Positions 1 through 12,346 are shown, counted from the first letter of the stretch. The stretch is 64,000 nt of DNA from Bisporella sp. PMI_857 (GCA_021307315.1 JAJSPD010000018.1:186001-250000), one strand, 5' to 3'. Numbers and translations are program-made. Notes: generated by a model from the sequence alone, not told the origin.

Positions 1-329
1 ACTCCCACCAGTAGTCTACAGGATATCAGTATATCGTCTCACGAGGAAGATATCCACAAAACTTACATCCCTCTGGAGGGTCAGGTGGAGGGCCAGGCAG
101 AACGCCGACAATGCCTCCAGATTGATTGCCTTTGTAGTATGTCATTAGATCGTATGCTAATGTCGAGGCGGCACTCCGTATCGATGCTTGACAGCGGTCA
201 GTCACAAGGGAATCGCAAAGTCTGGAAGCGCCGCTTACCTGGATCATCTAGATCTACATCAATCACAGCAGCCACAAGCGTAGTCGTGGCCAACAGCGCT
301 GTCGCGCAAGAAATGAAGGGATATCTCAT
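1..329 (-). CDS. GH76 cell-wall mannosidase/transglycosidase, Dfg5/Dcw1-like (partial, N-terminus only)
   Basis: Model: complement(join(<1..15,67..186,239..329)). The first 75 codons remain and the rest lies left of the window. Residues 1-21 look like a signal peptide ([20 protein letters not shown]). The mature start IDVDLDD, then [20 protein letters not shown] and a YYWWE motif made by joining exons 2 and 3, match the beginning of fungal GH76 proteins. Family knowledge: Dfg5/Dcw1 are GPI-anchored enzymes thought to attach GPI mannoproteins to wall glucan. The first intron uses an AAG acceptor and the second is GTAAGT...TAG; both close the frame. Start chosen at 329 because the signal peptide follows directly. 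The GPI tail and catalytic Asp pair cannot be checked. The neighbour is another wall enzyme. Confidence 0.85.
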
Positions 330-1740
330 CTTTCCACCCCGCGTAAGCGGTCTCAATTGAATGTGATTCTGAATTCGTTCGAATAGGGGATGTGTTATAC
401 AGGAACGACCGGACGCCAATACCTCACAGATGCTCAAGACATGCGAGAGGTAAAAGCCAGGATGCGACGTCAGAGCTGAGCAGTGGGATGCAAAACGGGG
501 TATCTGGTATCGTGGGTGATGCTATCTGTCTGATGTCTTGTCGTGATGCTTGTTTCTGCTTGGTATGATGGTTGATGGATGATCAAATTTCCTGGGCGCG
601 GCTGGGTGAAAGGAAAGCCTTGGCTCGACCCCTGGAGTAACGTTTATGGAGTAGTGCGCAGTGGAAGGCAGTGCCAGGGGGGTTTGATTGTCGCTAATTT
701 CAGATACGAGCGGACGAACGAAAGTGACTACTGTAAGAGTGGCAAAGAACAAATCGGCCTATTCCCTTATATTTTTTATTTATTTATTTATTTTTCCAAT
801 GTGCGTTTTCGTGGGTTGATGAATCGCTGGGTTTGATTTGAAGTGTTTGATGACTGTACAGTAGTAGTGTTCGTCTTTTTCATCCACCAAACCAACCCCC
901 TCCCGGTTCCCCCTCCTCACCAAAGCCTACAGTAGATTGGCCAGGTGACTCCCTGTTTGGCTCATCTCCCCTACCAACCTGAAAAGCTGGAGCAGCAACG
1001 ACCAGTTTTGGTGGACAGATTTACTCCTACTGTAATTATGCATTCACCAGCCACTATTCCCTTCACAAAGTCCTTCCGATCCAACCAGTCACTTCATCCA
1101 AACAACCTGATCCGAAACAGTCAAGGAGAGTTCGTCTACGTCATAGACGTAGTACCAGATTTTGCATGAAAAAATATCCTCATAACGAACAGGATGCAAT
1201 ATCAGTCCCGTGGTCCATATCAATAGGGAATTTTCCGTGCCTCTGTGGTCGTGATATATTAAGATATGAGGTTTTCAGACTCATAGAATGGTAGATACCG
1301 ATTTTTTCTTCACGTCCAGCACTCCATCGATTGAAGTGGCAAACTTATTCATGTCAACTCATGTGGTTAGGCAGTGTTTCATCGCTAACTACAATCAACC
1401 TCGCTCGCTTTCACATCAGCGGCTATATCGTAAGAAGAAGGCTAGAGAAGTGAAGACAGCAAATTTTTCTGATTATACTTATGAGCCACATAGATTCAAT
1501 AAACTAGTTCTAATGCTGTAGTTATGTCGTTCTGCTAACTAGAGGAATTAACCTTAAGCAATCCTGCAGGATCACATTGTGAAAAACATTTATCAAAATC
1601 AAATATGTAAAAGACCGTGATTAATTGGCAGCTACTCTCGAGATGCCCATTCATTATTATTACATTAACCTGTTGGCCCAAAATTCCATGCGATAAGTTT
1701 TCCCATCCTATGCATATCCACTCCCATATCGTTATATCAA
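330..1740. other. Intergenic, upstream of the GH76 gene and downstream of the GH17 gene
   Basis: About 1.4 kb without a supportable gene. It must hold the GH76 promoter (read leftwards) and the GH17 3' UTR. Short ORFs here lack family motifs. A T-rich TTTATT tract lies at about 774-797. Confidence 0.6.
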
Positions 1741-3605
1741 TTACAAGGCAACGATTGCAGCCAACAAAAGGGCGAAAGCAGCCATGGGTGAGCCTGAGAG
1801 AGCAACAGCGGCGCCTGCAGGGACCTCGGTTGGGCTGGTAGAGACTGGGCTCGTAGGGGTAGAGACAGAGGTGCTATTTCCTCCTAATCCAGAGCCGGAA
1901 CCAGAACCTGAACCTGTTCCAGTGGGAATTGCTGATGGATTGATGACAGATGGAACAGTGACCACAGGTCCGAGACCACCTCCGGAAGAAGCAATCGCGC
2001 CCCCCGTTGCGGCAGTGGAGACCGAGGAGACGACACTTGAGGCAACTGCAGAGGTAGTACTTCCTCCACCAATAGCTGATGTGATTAGAGAACTGGCAGA
2101 ACTAGCAGAACTGGATATCGCGGAGCTGGCGGAGCTGGCGGAACTCGCAATTACCGAACTGGTAGATGAAGGAGCGGCAGGGGTCGAGCTAGAAGAGGAG
2201 ACAGCACTGCAGGAAAGATCATACAACGGGGTAGTCGACAACGAAGAACCGATCACGCCAAAGCTAGGATTTGGGGTGACCGGGTCCGAATCCTGCTGCG
2301 TGTACCACCAGGTATTGACGTTTCCGAACTAGGAAGGATTAGCCATGTTCTTGAATCGATTTTGAGCTTGCGAATGTATCCAAAAGGATACTGGTACAAT
2401 ACGTATCGAGATTTACATACCAATGGGCAGCCAACTTCCTTCCAATATGTCTCAGCATTGGCGGTATTAGGAACAGCGAGGTTCTCGGTCTTGCCACTGA
2501 CTGGCCAGCCTGTTTCAGTAATCCATACGGGTTTGCCTCCAACGGCAGCCCGGGTGGCAGCAAGAGCCGCATCGACTGTTTCATTGATTAGCAGCGCTTC
2601 CTCTAACCCAAGCTGATATGTGGCCTCCAGATTTGTAAGGAATCACAGGACATTGACTTACAGAGGGTTTTTCCATTCTCAATACCGTTGGATTGAGTAT
2701 TTTGGAAGTAGGGGTAGCCATCGAAACCAATCCAATCGGCAGCATCGATCACGGCGTTGTTAGAGCTGTTGACCCAAGCAGTCCAAGTGTCAACGTGACC
2801 AATAGAGGCACCGCTTAATGCTGTACCAGCGAGTGCAGATCTGAGTTCGCCGATATATCGCGCAACCACGTCGGGGTTAGCGCCATAGCCTGAGTTGGCT
2901 GCGATTCCAGTCGGGGAGATACGGTAGAGGTCCTCACTTCCAACCGAGATACCGGCAACACGACTAGTAAAAGCCGACCCATATTGTGTGATAGCAGACT
3001 TCAATGCGATGATCTCAGCTTGGACTGGGGCATATATGTTAGCGGTCAGTCATCAATATATCTGACACAGAAGATCTGCTTCCCAAAGCAAGTAGATATG
3101 AGGACCACTTCTCCGAGGCATAATGGAAAGTCGAGTTCACAATGGCAGAAGGTCTACTTACAATAACCTTCACCCCCAGATGCCCATAAACCTAGCAGAA
3201 GGGAGATATCCTGAGAGATGGCGGCGGGAATGGCTTGCGTGGGCTCATTGGTAGAACTTCCACCTTGCTACAACCTCGTTAGTATCTTTCATGATGGAGA
3301 CCGAGATCGTCAATCACAATTGTGGTGTAGATTCTGGCACTGGTAAAAGCGCCGTTGGTACCAGCGAGCCCCTTAGCATTTCTGAACTTAGCCTCGTAAT
3401 CAGCTTGGTACATGAAGGATCCGTCTATCACCGAATTAGCACTGTGTTTATTAAGCTTTGCATCTAGAGCCTTAAGAATGTAGAGACTCAAGATTGCAGT
3501 CAAGAAGCCATGCTCACCTGATTTCGTAGCTCCATAGTTGAAGCCTTGGAAAGCAGCAGACGCTCCCGATAGCAGGGCTGCGGTGGTGGCAATTACAGAG
3601 CGCAT
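1741..3605 (-). CDS. GPI-anchored GH17 glucan endo-1,3-beta-glucosidase, EglC-like
   Basis: Likely model: complement(join(1741..2328,2421..2602,2662..3024,3162..3267,3318..3424,3518..3605)). Wall 1,3-beta-glucan remodelling enzyme by family. Signal peptide at residues 1-18 ([18 protein letters not shown]), then [17 protein letters not shown]17 signatures are SVGSEDLYR (proton-donor Glu), [10 protein letters not shown] and VWITETGWP (nucleophile Glu). The last exon gives [14 protein letters not shown], then about 160 residues rich in Ser, Ala, Gly and Thr, and a hydrophobic GPI-type end ([13 protein letters not shown]). Oddity: the strong GTAAGT donor after exon 4 leaves a T, and the only frame-compatible acceptor supplies AG, so a TAG stop forms at the join. 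A weaker donor (GTATTG, exon 4 ending at 2686) restores the frame but loses eight codons of a conserved stretch. Family certain; exact splicing and integrity not. Confidence 0.85.
1891..1920 (-). repeat. Gly-Ser coding repeat in the GH17 tail
   Basis: A six-base unit (plus strand about GAACCn or GAGCCG) is repeated about five times and encodes alternating Gly-Ser in the linker before the GPI signal. Confidence 0.6.
2085..2160 (-). repeat. Ser/Ala coding minisatellite in the GH17 tail
   Basis: Imperfect 9-nt units (plus strand variants of GAGCTGGCG, GAACTGGCA) are repeated in tandem and encode a Ser-Ser-Ala pattern. Such O-glycosylated spacers are common before GPI anchors and may vary in length between strains. 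Confidence 0.65.
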
Positions 3606-6471
3606 TTTATGAGGAGGTTGAGCGAGTGTATGTATGAAATGTACTAGAACGATTGACAAGGGCACCAAAAGAGGGAAGCAAGAGAAGGTGGTGATGGTGA
3701 GTTGTTGATGGAGGGGATGGGGTCAGAAGCAGTAGGTTTATAATACTGTTTAAGTTATTTATGGCAAGAACAAACGGGGTACCAACCAATCTTGGATTCT
3801 TTCTTTGCCTCTTCGATGATTCGTACCTGGCCCCCCCACCACACCTCGTGAATGATCCCTGAACATACTTACAGAGACAGAGACAGAGGCAGAGACAGGA
3901 ACAGGTCAAATCCGGTTACGGGCCACACAGTACAGTAGAAGAGGAGTCTTCCATTCAGGTTATTGAACGAAAAACGACATTATCCACTAGTGGCGTAGAG
4001 TACGGTAATCGGGAAATCCGGGGCCAATACGGTCCTCTAAAATCCAGGTTGGTTTGCGTTGAGTGACCTCAGCTAATGCAGGTCCATCCCTCTCAACACC
4101 TACACCCCTCTTCACTTCACGAGAAGACTAAATATATGTATACGATGTGATTCAATGGTATTAAAATCGATGACACATTGGGTCGCTATATTCTCGAGGG
4201 GCGATTTTATGCCAGAACATGGCTTATGACTTGGCCATTTCGATAATTCGACGTTTGCTTAAAAAACATACCAGAACGTTGACCCGGTGAGAATGACATC
4301 AGACATGAGAACATAGCGCATCAGAATTTTCAGGATTCTGGCTCACCTAACGTAAATGTCCCCGCTGTAGAATACTGCTAGCGTCAACCCGCATAAATCC
4401 ACAGCGACAACAGGCCTGGAACCTTGGGAAATTCGCCGCATCGTTGTTGCCGTGAATCAATAGCACTAACTTGATTTCTTGCTGTCATGGGAAAACCAAG
4501 CATCCACGTCTGCCGAAGAGTCAGGGAACGAGCTTCCTAATCTAACCCGATCTGTTCTAGTTTCAAAAGTACCCGATCTTACTGGGATCGATATTGGATC
4601 TGACACGTGCGCAAGTGCATGAAAGCAGTTAGAAGCACATACCACTCCCCACCGAGCTGCTTGCATAGATATCCATCTGTTTTATTATGCATTCTAAGTT
4701 ATTTGACTGAGAGTCACAAACTCGGCAGGGTTTGCGTCTCATGTTCCCCAGGCCCCAACCCCATGGAAACGAGACTTGTAAATGTAAGTTATCATAGCCG
4801 TCCAAGTCCCGCCTCCACATCGCGAATCTCAGGATATCCACTTCCCCAGGAACTAGTCGTCTGGGGCCCTGTGCCAAAATAAAACTTCCTTCCAGTCCAT
4901 CAACACTTATTTCATTTACTAGAAATGGAGAAACTAAGGTTATGATCTCTGTTTGGAAATTCGACCACTTCAGAAAGTCCGCAGGGTCAACTTGACGTTT
5001 GGGGGTGTAAAAGAAACTTCGATAATCAGTGATTGTATCATCTCTTGCGAGGGGGCCCATAGGTTATATCAAATTCCACACATGCCCATCCGAACCGTGC
5101 AGCCTGTTTTTAAACAGATAGGTGTCTATGTTAGATGGACAACCATGCCTAGACACTTGGTAGCGCAATCTCCCCTCATGATTGGAGCTGTAAAGAGCAT
5201 CCAAAAAAAAGTTTATGCAGTAGACTCGTCTGGTCGTTGAGAAATAATCTAGGCAATATACTTGATGGCATTAAATGCAGTTCTACGTCTTCATCACCAT
5301 CTTCAGGAGGACCAGCTCCATTCAGATAATAACGGCATTATTCAATCATCACAAAGAGCCCCCAGAAAATGGCCGCGCTTATACAGGCCGCGAACTGTAA
5401 AATCCCGACAGGTATTGTGATCCGGCTGGTAGTCTGGGTCCAGGCGTATAGCAATGATCTGGATCTTCGTGCTACGAATCCGAGATATTTCGATATCCTG
5501 ATGCCCCAAACAGCGCAATAAGCCCTCGATTAGTGTCTCTTTCGTCCATATCACACCCCCCAAGTATTAAGTTCCTTTCTTTTTGGGGAGAAAGAAGTAT
5601 TTAATTCGTTCATATACCATGATCAAAACCGGGTTATCTCAATCTATAGTAATTCTGCTGATTATCTGTACATTTTCGGAGAGACTAACAAGGCGGCTAG
5701 TTCCATTGTTCATCATTTAGTGACTGTGCTCGATTGTGATCAAGGTAGCAGTAATTGACTCTGGACGAGTAGTGGAGTATGGAAATCCAAGAGAACTGTT
5801 GTCACAGCTTAGTAATTAGTTTACATAGCTATGGAATGCTTTAACATAGGTCAATCGTATTGATCCTGGCCTCTTCGAATCTAAATCTATCGCGGACTTT
5901 GGCGGAAAGAATTACCGTCTGTAGTAGATTGGCCTCGCTACTCTGATTTAGCAACATTCTGGTATTATTTAGAAATCGTCAATGGGGCCCAATAGAATGG
6001 TTCAGATCGAAGAGCCCGCCTAGGCTGAGAGAGATTACTTTTAATTCAGTTCTAGGCCTGCACAGATGCCTATTTCCAGTATTTTGGACGATGAATTCTC
6101 TACTCAAGTGAGCATCTATCTCAGAAGTCTATCTGTTAGAGAATATACATTTGTCCCATGTAAAATCAAGTCAGACCAACTGGGTTTAGCCAGAACATTT
6201 TGGGATTTCAATATTGCCTAATTTGGAAATCAGGTCAACTGGAGCGAACGCTGCCGTTCCCTAATGGGTGACCGAGTTGAATGTGCCTTGCATTCTTGGC
6301 GAGATTTGGTTGTGATTCGCTGACATATTTAAGGCAACCAACCTTGCATTCAATTATGACCTCTCATCTCATCTGTTCCACAACTCATTCAAACAACCGT
6401 CATATAAAGCCCGGTCTTGCAAACTGCAAGAGGAATTGTGTCGATAGCGGAAAATAGACAGTACATTAAAC
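3606..6471. other. Gene-poor interval between the GH17 and PP2C genes
   Basis: About 2.9 kb with no recognised gene. It holds the GH17 promoter (right of 3605) and the PP2C promoter (left of 6472). The best open frame is 4629..5060 on the minus strand, 143 codons, with no motif I recognise; a second, 5342..5563 minus, 73 codons, lies upstream of it. I could not join them convincingly with introns. A degraded or fast-evolving gene is possible. Confidence 0.5.
3871..3905. repeat. ACAGAG-type microsatellite
   Basis: Imperfect hexamer repeat (acagag / acagagg) over about 35 bases, upstream of the GH17 gene. Confidence 0.75.
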
Positions 6472-8007
6472 ATGCTCCGTCCGAGCCTCTTTCGACCAGC
6501 TCTATTTCACCCAGAAAGGCTCTGTCCTATCCCTTGTCACCACCTTCGGAGAATCTCACAAACCCAACGAACCAGATTCTCAACACAAAAGCCTGAAAAG
6601 TTAAATCATCAAAATAGATCGCGTTTTCTTTTCGTGACAGCAGTTGCGTTGGCCTCGGGAGGCTATCTATATGTCTCAGGAAAGCCACAATCAAAACATC
6701 AAACTCAGGCAGGATTTGAGGAGGGATCTTTCAGATGGCAGGGACATTCTGTAAAACCGTTTAGTTTACATGACGTTAAACAATGGCTGGACAAGGCGGC
6801 CAAAAGCTATTCCTTGCCTGAAAAGTCCCAAGGCGTGACGCGGTGGGACAGTATTAGGCTCGCGAGCAACTCTCCAAGTGAGGATAACCTTGTAGCCTCG
6901 CGATCGCCAGCTGGTGATGGTGGTCAGCCTTGGCTATTCTGGGGTGTGTTTGATGGTCATAAGTAAGTTGGGAGTCATTCAATTATCCCAAGAAAGGGGC
7001 TATATCTAACATGAAATGCAAGTGGCCCGGCAATGTCAGAGACATTGAAAGAGTCTCTGGTGCCATACGTGAAACGTAACCTGATTCAACTCTACCAATC
7101 CTTCAATGGCCAAGCTGTGCCTCCGCCCACAGTAGACGTTGCTATTTCCTCCGCCTTTCGCCAGTTAGATGCCGACATACTATCCGACGGCGACGCTGCA
7201 CGCAACGACTCAAAGTCCTTCACTGAAGCTCTGTCCAGACTGGCACCGAGCTTCGCGGGCTCCTGTGCAATCCTATCAATCTTTGACCCAAATACTAGTC
7301 TCCTTCGCGTCGCCAGCGTGGGAGATTGTCGTGCCGTCCTCGGCCACCGTGATGCCTCTGGATCCTACACTGCCACACCTCTATCCCTTGACCAAACAGG
7401 CTTCAACAAATCTGAACTCGAACGTGTCAGAGCTGCTCATCCAGGAGAGGCAAACGTCATTGATGTCGAAAGCGGAAGATTACTTGGTATGGCAGTAACA
7501 CGTGCCTTTGGCGACGTGACCTGGAAATGGCCCAAGGAGACCCTTGAAGATCTTAAAGCAAGGTATTTCTGGAAAGCCTTGAGACCGGGGTATAAAACAC
7601 CGCCGTATATGACAGCCGAGCCGGTCATCACGACTACACAGATCAAGGGCGGGGGTGAGTTTCTAGTAATGGCCAGTGATGGGCTGTGGGATCATATCAG
7701 CAGCGAGCAGGCGGTGAAGTTAGTTGAGATGTGGATCCAAGCGCGAGATGAAGGGACGATCGGGAAGGGGCCTAAGAAGCCGCAGCCGGTGAAGAAACGG
7801 GAGACGATATGGAGCATTAAACCACAGGATGAGGATTTCGTTGTTGAGGACGAGAATGTTGCAGCTCATTTGGTCAGAAATGCGCTGGGAGGGTGCGATT
7901 ATGAGAGGCTGTGTGGACTTGCCGGGGCAAAGCCTCCGTATTCGAGGACAATTAGAGATGATATCACAATCCAGGTGATATTCTTTGATAAAAATTCAGA
8001 GGCTTAG
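6472..8007 (+). CDS. Mitochondrial PP2C-type protein phosphatase, Ptc5-like
   Basis: Model: join(6472..6962,7023..8007), 491 aa. The N-terminus is Arg-rich and acid-poor (a presequence), followed by one hydrophobic segment near residues 52-68 (FLFVTAVALASGGYLYV), so the protein is probably held in the inner membrane. PPM/PP2C motifs run in order: FWGVFDGHNG near 156-165 (metal-binding Asp, completed by the splice join), VGDCRAVLG near 263-271, AVTRAFGD, MASDGLWD, and a C-terminal RDDITIQVIFF. Family knowledge: Ptc5/Ptc6-type enzymes dephosphorylate the E1 subunit of pyruvate dehydrogenase. The final RDDIT motif and presequence favour Ptc5 over cytosolic PP2Cs. Start is the first ATG, and the presequence follows at once. 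Confidence 0.9.
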
Positions 8008-8936
8008 CTTAGCCTATGTTGATAAGGTGGTCTATATATGCAAATACTATTCTTAGGTATATCTCATCTTGCTCCAAGGCCCGCTCCAAAGCCAGCTCGC
8101 GTCAGAGCGTACAACTCGAGAAGATAAGACTCGATGCCATAGAAAGGCCAAGCAGCAGATGTTCTGGTGAAGAACCTTTGCTACCTTTGTCGTTAGATGG
8201 CTAGTATCTTGTCCCTTTATAATATTCAACAGTCCAATCAAATTATCTTCTGCGGCTCCATCCATGTCTCAGCAAACTACCTTAGCCCGGTAGGCTATTT
8301 TGGCAGCACAACAAGATGTGCATCATATCTCTTCATTTATTTCTTCAATATGTGCGAAGAAATCGCATTAAGAAGCCGAATAATTATGGCTACCTTTTGT
8401 ACAGAACAATTACGATAGAGGGCTGCTTCTCACTGGGAGCCAGCAGCTATAGTAGGCTATTAAAGTCCCAGATTAGCCCAGTGATTAACTGGTCGAGACT
8501 GCCAAATATTCTTTTCACATCAACCATCTGTATGCCTCATATGAAAACTTGATTTGTACATTTCAAAGTCGCTGTTAAGTACTCTTTAGAGTGAACAGAA
8601 TACACTAAGTATTTCATGATCATTTCGTGTCCAAATTTAGTATAAGAGACTTCTCAGCCTCAAATTCAAGTTTGCCACACTGCAGTTTAATTGGTTGACT
8701 TATATAGCCGAATAAAAAATCCTCTAATACGTGCAGACCCATGACAGGTGAAAAAGAGCCTCCAGTCCATTCAGATACGCGAGCCTACACCATCTGCCCT
8801 AGGGTTATAGGACATGCACTTCATCGCGCTACTAAGCAGTATGCTCGAGCTTGATAGTCGTCCATTCGGGAGAGAGCCTCTCGAGCAATTTAAATTCTCC
8901 TGGTGACGACAACATGTTAGCACTATGAGCGCAAAA
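8008..8936. other. Intergenic between two convergent genes
   Basis: About 930 bases between the ends of the PP2C gene and the leftward ABM-fold gene, so expected to hold 3' UTRs. No gene or repeat seen. Confidence 0.55.
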
Positions 8937-9314
8937 TTAGAGCTTTTCAGGTTTCGTACGGGGCTTGATGAACAATGGCTCGGTGGCCTCGAAATATGGC
9001 TTATAGTACTCCTTTTGGAGTTGTACCTAAGGGATTAGGCTGTATCAGCTGCAGTCCCAGACTGGTTAGATCAAGGAATCGCTTGCCTCCAAGAGCCACG
9101 CCTGATCTTTGCTCCAGCTCTCGACCCAGTGCAATACTCCTGGTTCGGAAGCACTGTAGTACACCTCGAAGAATGTGCACTCCGGCTCGGCCGCGACAAG
9201 CTTGTATACCGGGTACATATGGCCAAGAAACTTTTCCACGTTCCCGGGAGCAATGAAGATGGTAACATGGAGGGTCAAGCCTCGAGATGTTGGAGGAAGC
9301 GTAGTAGGTGCCAT
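8937..9314 (-). CDS. Small ABM-type (dimeric alpha/beta barrel) protein
   Basis: Model: complement(join(8937..9026,9087..9314)), 105 aa. The sequence LHVTIFIAPGNVEKFLGHM...ECTFFEVYYSASEPGVLHWVESW fits the antibiotic-biosynthesis-monooxygenase/ABM fold: a first beta strand, a helix, an E..FFEVY strand and a VE.W strand. Exon 2 adds EYYKPYFEATEPLF, an expected last helix. The 60-nt intron starts GCAAGC and ends TTAG; only this GC-AG choice keeps the frame. ABM proteins range from quinol oxygenases to pigment-pathway enzymes, so the substrate cannot be read from the sequence. No biosynthetic cluster surrounds it. Confidence 0.75.
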
Positions 9315-10480
9315 TGCTTAATTTTCTTTACTTTACGAGCCTATATAATCAATCTAGAAAAGTGAAGAACGTCCAATCCTGCCAGTCGCGCCAGAGAAGG
9401 TTTATAACATATCTACTCCATTCCAACACAATGCCAATACAATACCGATACTACTCCAATGCCGAATTGACATAATGGTCTCGATGAGGTTTGATCCGTT
9501 AACAACATATAATTTGCAGGCGTTTTAGCGAGGATAAGCACTTATTCAATATCCATGCGGCGAAGTGGAGAATATATCTCTGTACGTATATAAACCAGTA
9601 TGAATTACATTATCGTACCTCTCACCGCAAGTTGGAACTGAGGTGTTAGGTGCGGTAGTGGTTGGGATAAGAACGCGTCTTTGGTGGCCAGTACAGTCTA
9701 GCCCAATTGATTTGAACACAAAGAAAGATTGCTGGGTCAAAATCGAATTTAATTCTACAAGCTAGACAGAGGAGACTTTGCCTTTCGGACATGTGTTCCT
9801 ATTAGTAAAGTCACAGATTGATGTCACGTCACGTATCACATGATCTCTAGGTCGAAAGGAAGCGAGTACAAGCGTCTTGTCCAAAAGAGGCTAGGACACA
9901 TTGTCTTACAAACCGTACTCCTCCCTTGGCATCCGGTTGTATATCCTGCACTTCCCCAGTTGGCTATTCACGCGATTATGATCGATCCCTCTATGCATAC
10001 CAAGGCTGTCGAACTTTCTTGAGCGTGCATCGTAATCAGGGCCAATATTCAAGACCGCAGGTTATCACCCCATAATCTGTACTGTTCTGACAGCTGTGGA
10101 TGTATAAGACCCTTAAAGTCCGGACCAGATGCGCCTCCCTTGCTGCACAGCAGTGTAGCCGAGTCTCCGAAGTTTGATATTTGAATACAATCAAAGCACT
10201 TGAGTTCTGATAGAAAACAATATCTGTCTATCACAATGATGTCAATATAGGATGCGGGGTAAAGTCGTGCTTGGAAGTTGTCCAGAGACCCATTCCGGAA
10301 GAATATATTCGCCGTTTGCTATTAACCATCCCAATTCTTGGCTCTCGCTGCTAATATTTTCGGTGCAATGTTTACCGGAAGGAGCTCGGCTCTGGTCACT
10401 ATTCTCTTCAAGATGAGTATACAATAGTGCTGTGTCTCTTCAATCAATTAGCAACTTCGCTTTGCGTTGTAACCTTCATC
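9315..10480. other. Divergent promoter region, ABM-fold gene and GH43 gene
   Basis: About 1.2 kb between the leftward ABM gene and the rightward GH43 gene. A cluster of CACGTCACGT and TCACATGA at about 9825-9843 resembles basic-factor binding sites; function unproven. No gene seen. Confidence 0.45.
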
Positions 10481-12346
10481 ATGCTTGTGCGACAGATTTT
10501 TTCATTTGTCTTATTTGGAGTCCTTGCCCAAGCAAAATATATTGTCCCTGGTGCAAGATGGCTAGATACAGATGGTAAATTGATCAATGCTCACGCCGGT
10601 GGAATTACTGTTGACAAGAATGGGACATTCTGGTGGTTTGGGGAATACAAAATTGAAAAACAAACAGAAGGGGGTGGTGTTTCAGTATACAGTTCTGAGG
10701 ATTTGGCGACCTGGAAACACCATGGCCTTGCTCTCGGTTCGTTAAATCGTCGATTTTGAGGTCGAACCTGAATCTGATGCAACTTCATTTAGAACCTATA
10801 GTAGGACATCCCTACATCTCGCCGAATAAGATCATTCAGAGACCAAAGGTGGTCTACAGTGAGCCGTTGAAGCAGTATCACGTGTGTATTCTAAGCTCTA
10901 TTCAGAGTCTTACATCACGCTAAACAATGAGTAGATGTGGTGGCATGCTGATAACTCTTCTTACGGACTACTCCTTCAAGGTCTTGCCGTGTCGGATACC
11001 ATCGGTGGACCATACTCCTTTGTCAATGCTACTTCTCCTCTTGGAAACTGGTCGCAGGACTTTGGAATCTTCACGGACTATAAGGATGGAAGATCGTACT
11101 CTCTATACTCCAATGGAGATCGAAAGGAAGGTAGAGATGTTTACATCACCAGCTTTACCGAAGACCTTACTGGCCTCGACAAGGTTGTGTACAGGTTCAA
11201 CAAATTTGATCTCGAAGCGCCGACAATCATCCAAACAGAGAAAAGCTACTATGCAATAATGAGCCATAAGACTGGATACAGACCTAATAGTGAGTTTCTT
11301 GATGCGGATGCCTGAGAAGTTGCGCTAAGGCTTTGAAAAGATGTTGTCGCATTTCGGGCGGATTCACTTGCTGGTCCCTGGTCGCAGCCATTCATTGTCG
11401 CGCCATTAAATACGCGAACTTACAGCTCGCAATCTGGGTTCACACTAAGAATCAAAGGCAAGAAGAAGACCACCTATCTTTACCTGGGAGATCAAGTAGG
11501 TGACCGTTCTATGTCACATAATATTATTAACTTGATAATTAGTGGGATTCGAATTCCTTATGGGAAAGTCGATACATCTGGTTACCGATCGATATTGATG
11601 ACAAGAAGAAAACGCTGAATGTCGAATGGCATGATGTCTATGACTTGGATGTGTAAGTTTGTCCTACTTGTTCTCAAGTAGGGTGGTACTGATATCTCAG
11701 TCAATCCGGAGAATGGAAAGCTATCGAAGGCAAGACGTATTATGGCAAGGACGCCAAACTTAACGGGACCGCTTTCAAGCAAGAAGCCGTAAGAGTACTC
11801 TGATATATCATGCCTGGACCCAGAAATGACTATAGACCAGAATTTTGCAAGCGGTGGCACTATTGTGACCGGGATCTACGGTAATGACAGTAGCGTGACA
11901 TTTGAGGGAATCGAAGGAACAGGACAGCCTCAATGGATATCCTTCTACCACCAGAGTAAGTCTCAAAGTTGTCTTAAAACACGTCTTCTTACTGACATTG
12001 ATGCGTTAGACATCGATGACATGGGTTATGGAGATCAGCGTGAGTAATTCTTATTCCTTTCCATAGGCTGGCTACTTACAAGATCATAGCCGGAGGGACA
12101 CCTGATCGGATTGGAGGAACATGGCAGCTTCGGAGAATCAGCAGTGTCGTTGTCAATGATGACACATCAAATGTGCATACCCTATACCAGCGCGACACAC
12201 ACAAGGGCATTCTTTTGTCCAGCCCTCTTCAGCTCACGCTGGAGAAAGGAAAGAAGAACACAATCACGATTCGAGGGTTGTACAATGGTTTCGACTACAA
12301 AGGTGCAGATATAGATCGTATTGTGGTGTATCCGCCAGAAAAGTAA
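10481..12346 (+). CDS. Secreted GH43 enzyme with C-terminal CBM35, exo-1,3-galactanase-like
   Basis: Model: join(10481..10736,10793..10881,10935..11289,11341..11495,11543..11652,11701..11788,11841..11955,12010..12039,12090..12346), 484 aa. Signal peptide MLVRQIFSFVLFGVLAQA. The catalytic domain matches the layout I know from fungal 1,3-beta-galactanase of GH43 subfamily 24: ARWLDTDGKLINAHAGGI, FWWFGEYK, IQRPKVVY, YHMWWHADNSSYG, KFDLEAPTII (probable acid Glu), YSSQSGF and YLYLGDQWDS. From about residue 335 a CBM35-like module follows, with FEGIEGTGQPQWISFYHQ and the end GADIDRIVVYPPEK. By homology it would release galactose from arabinogalactan-protein backbones outside the cell. The family's missing-Asp trait fits the YSSQSGF segment, where Gln stands. 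All nine exons close in frame. Confidence 0.87.

Noticed and set aside
1784..2332. 182-codon plus-strand ORF rich in Glu, Leu, Ala and Pro
   Set aside because: It is the antisense shadow of the repeat-rich GH17 tail; the minus strand carries a coherent GPI-anchor protein.
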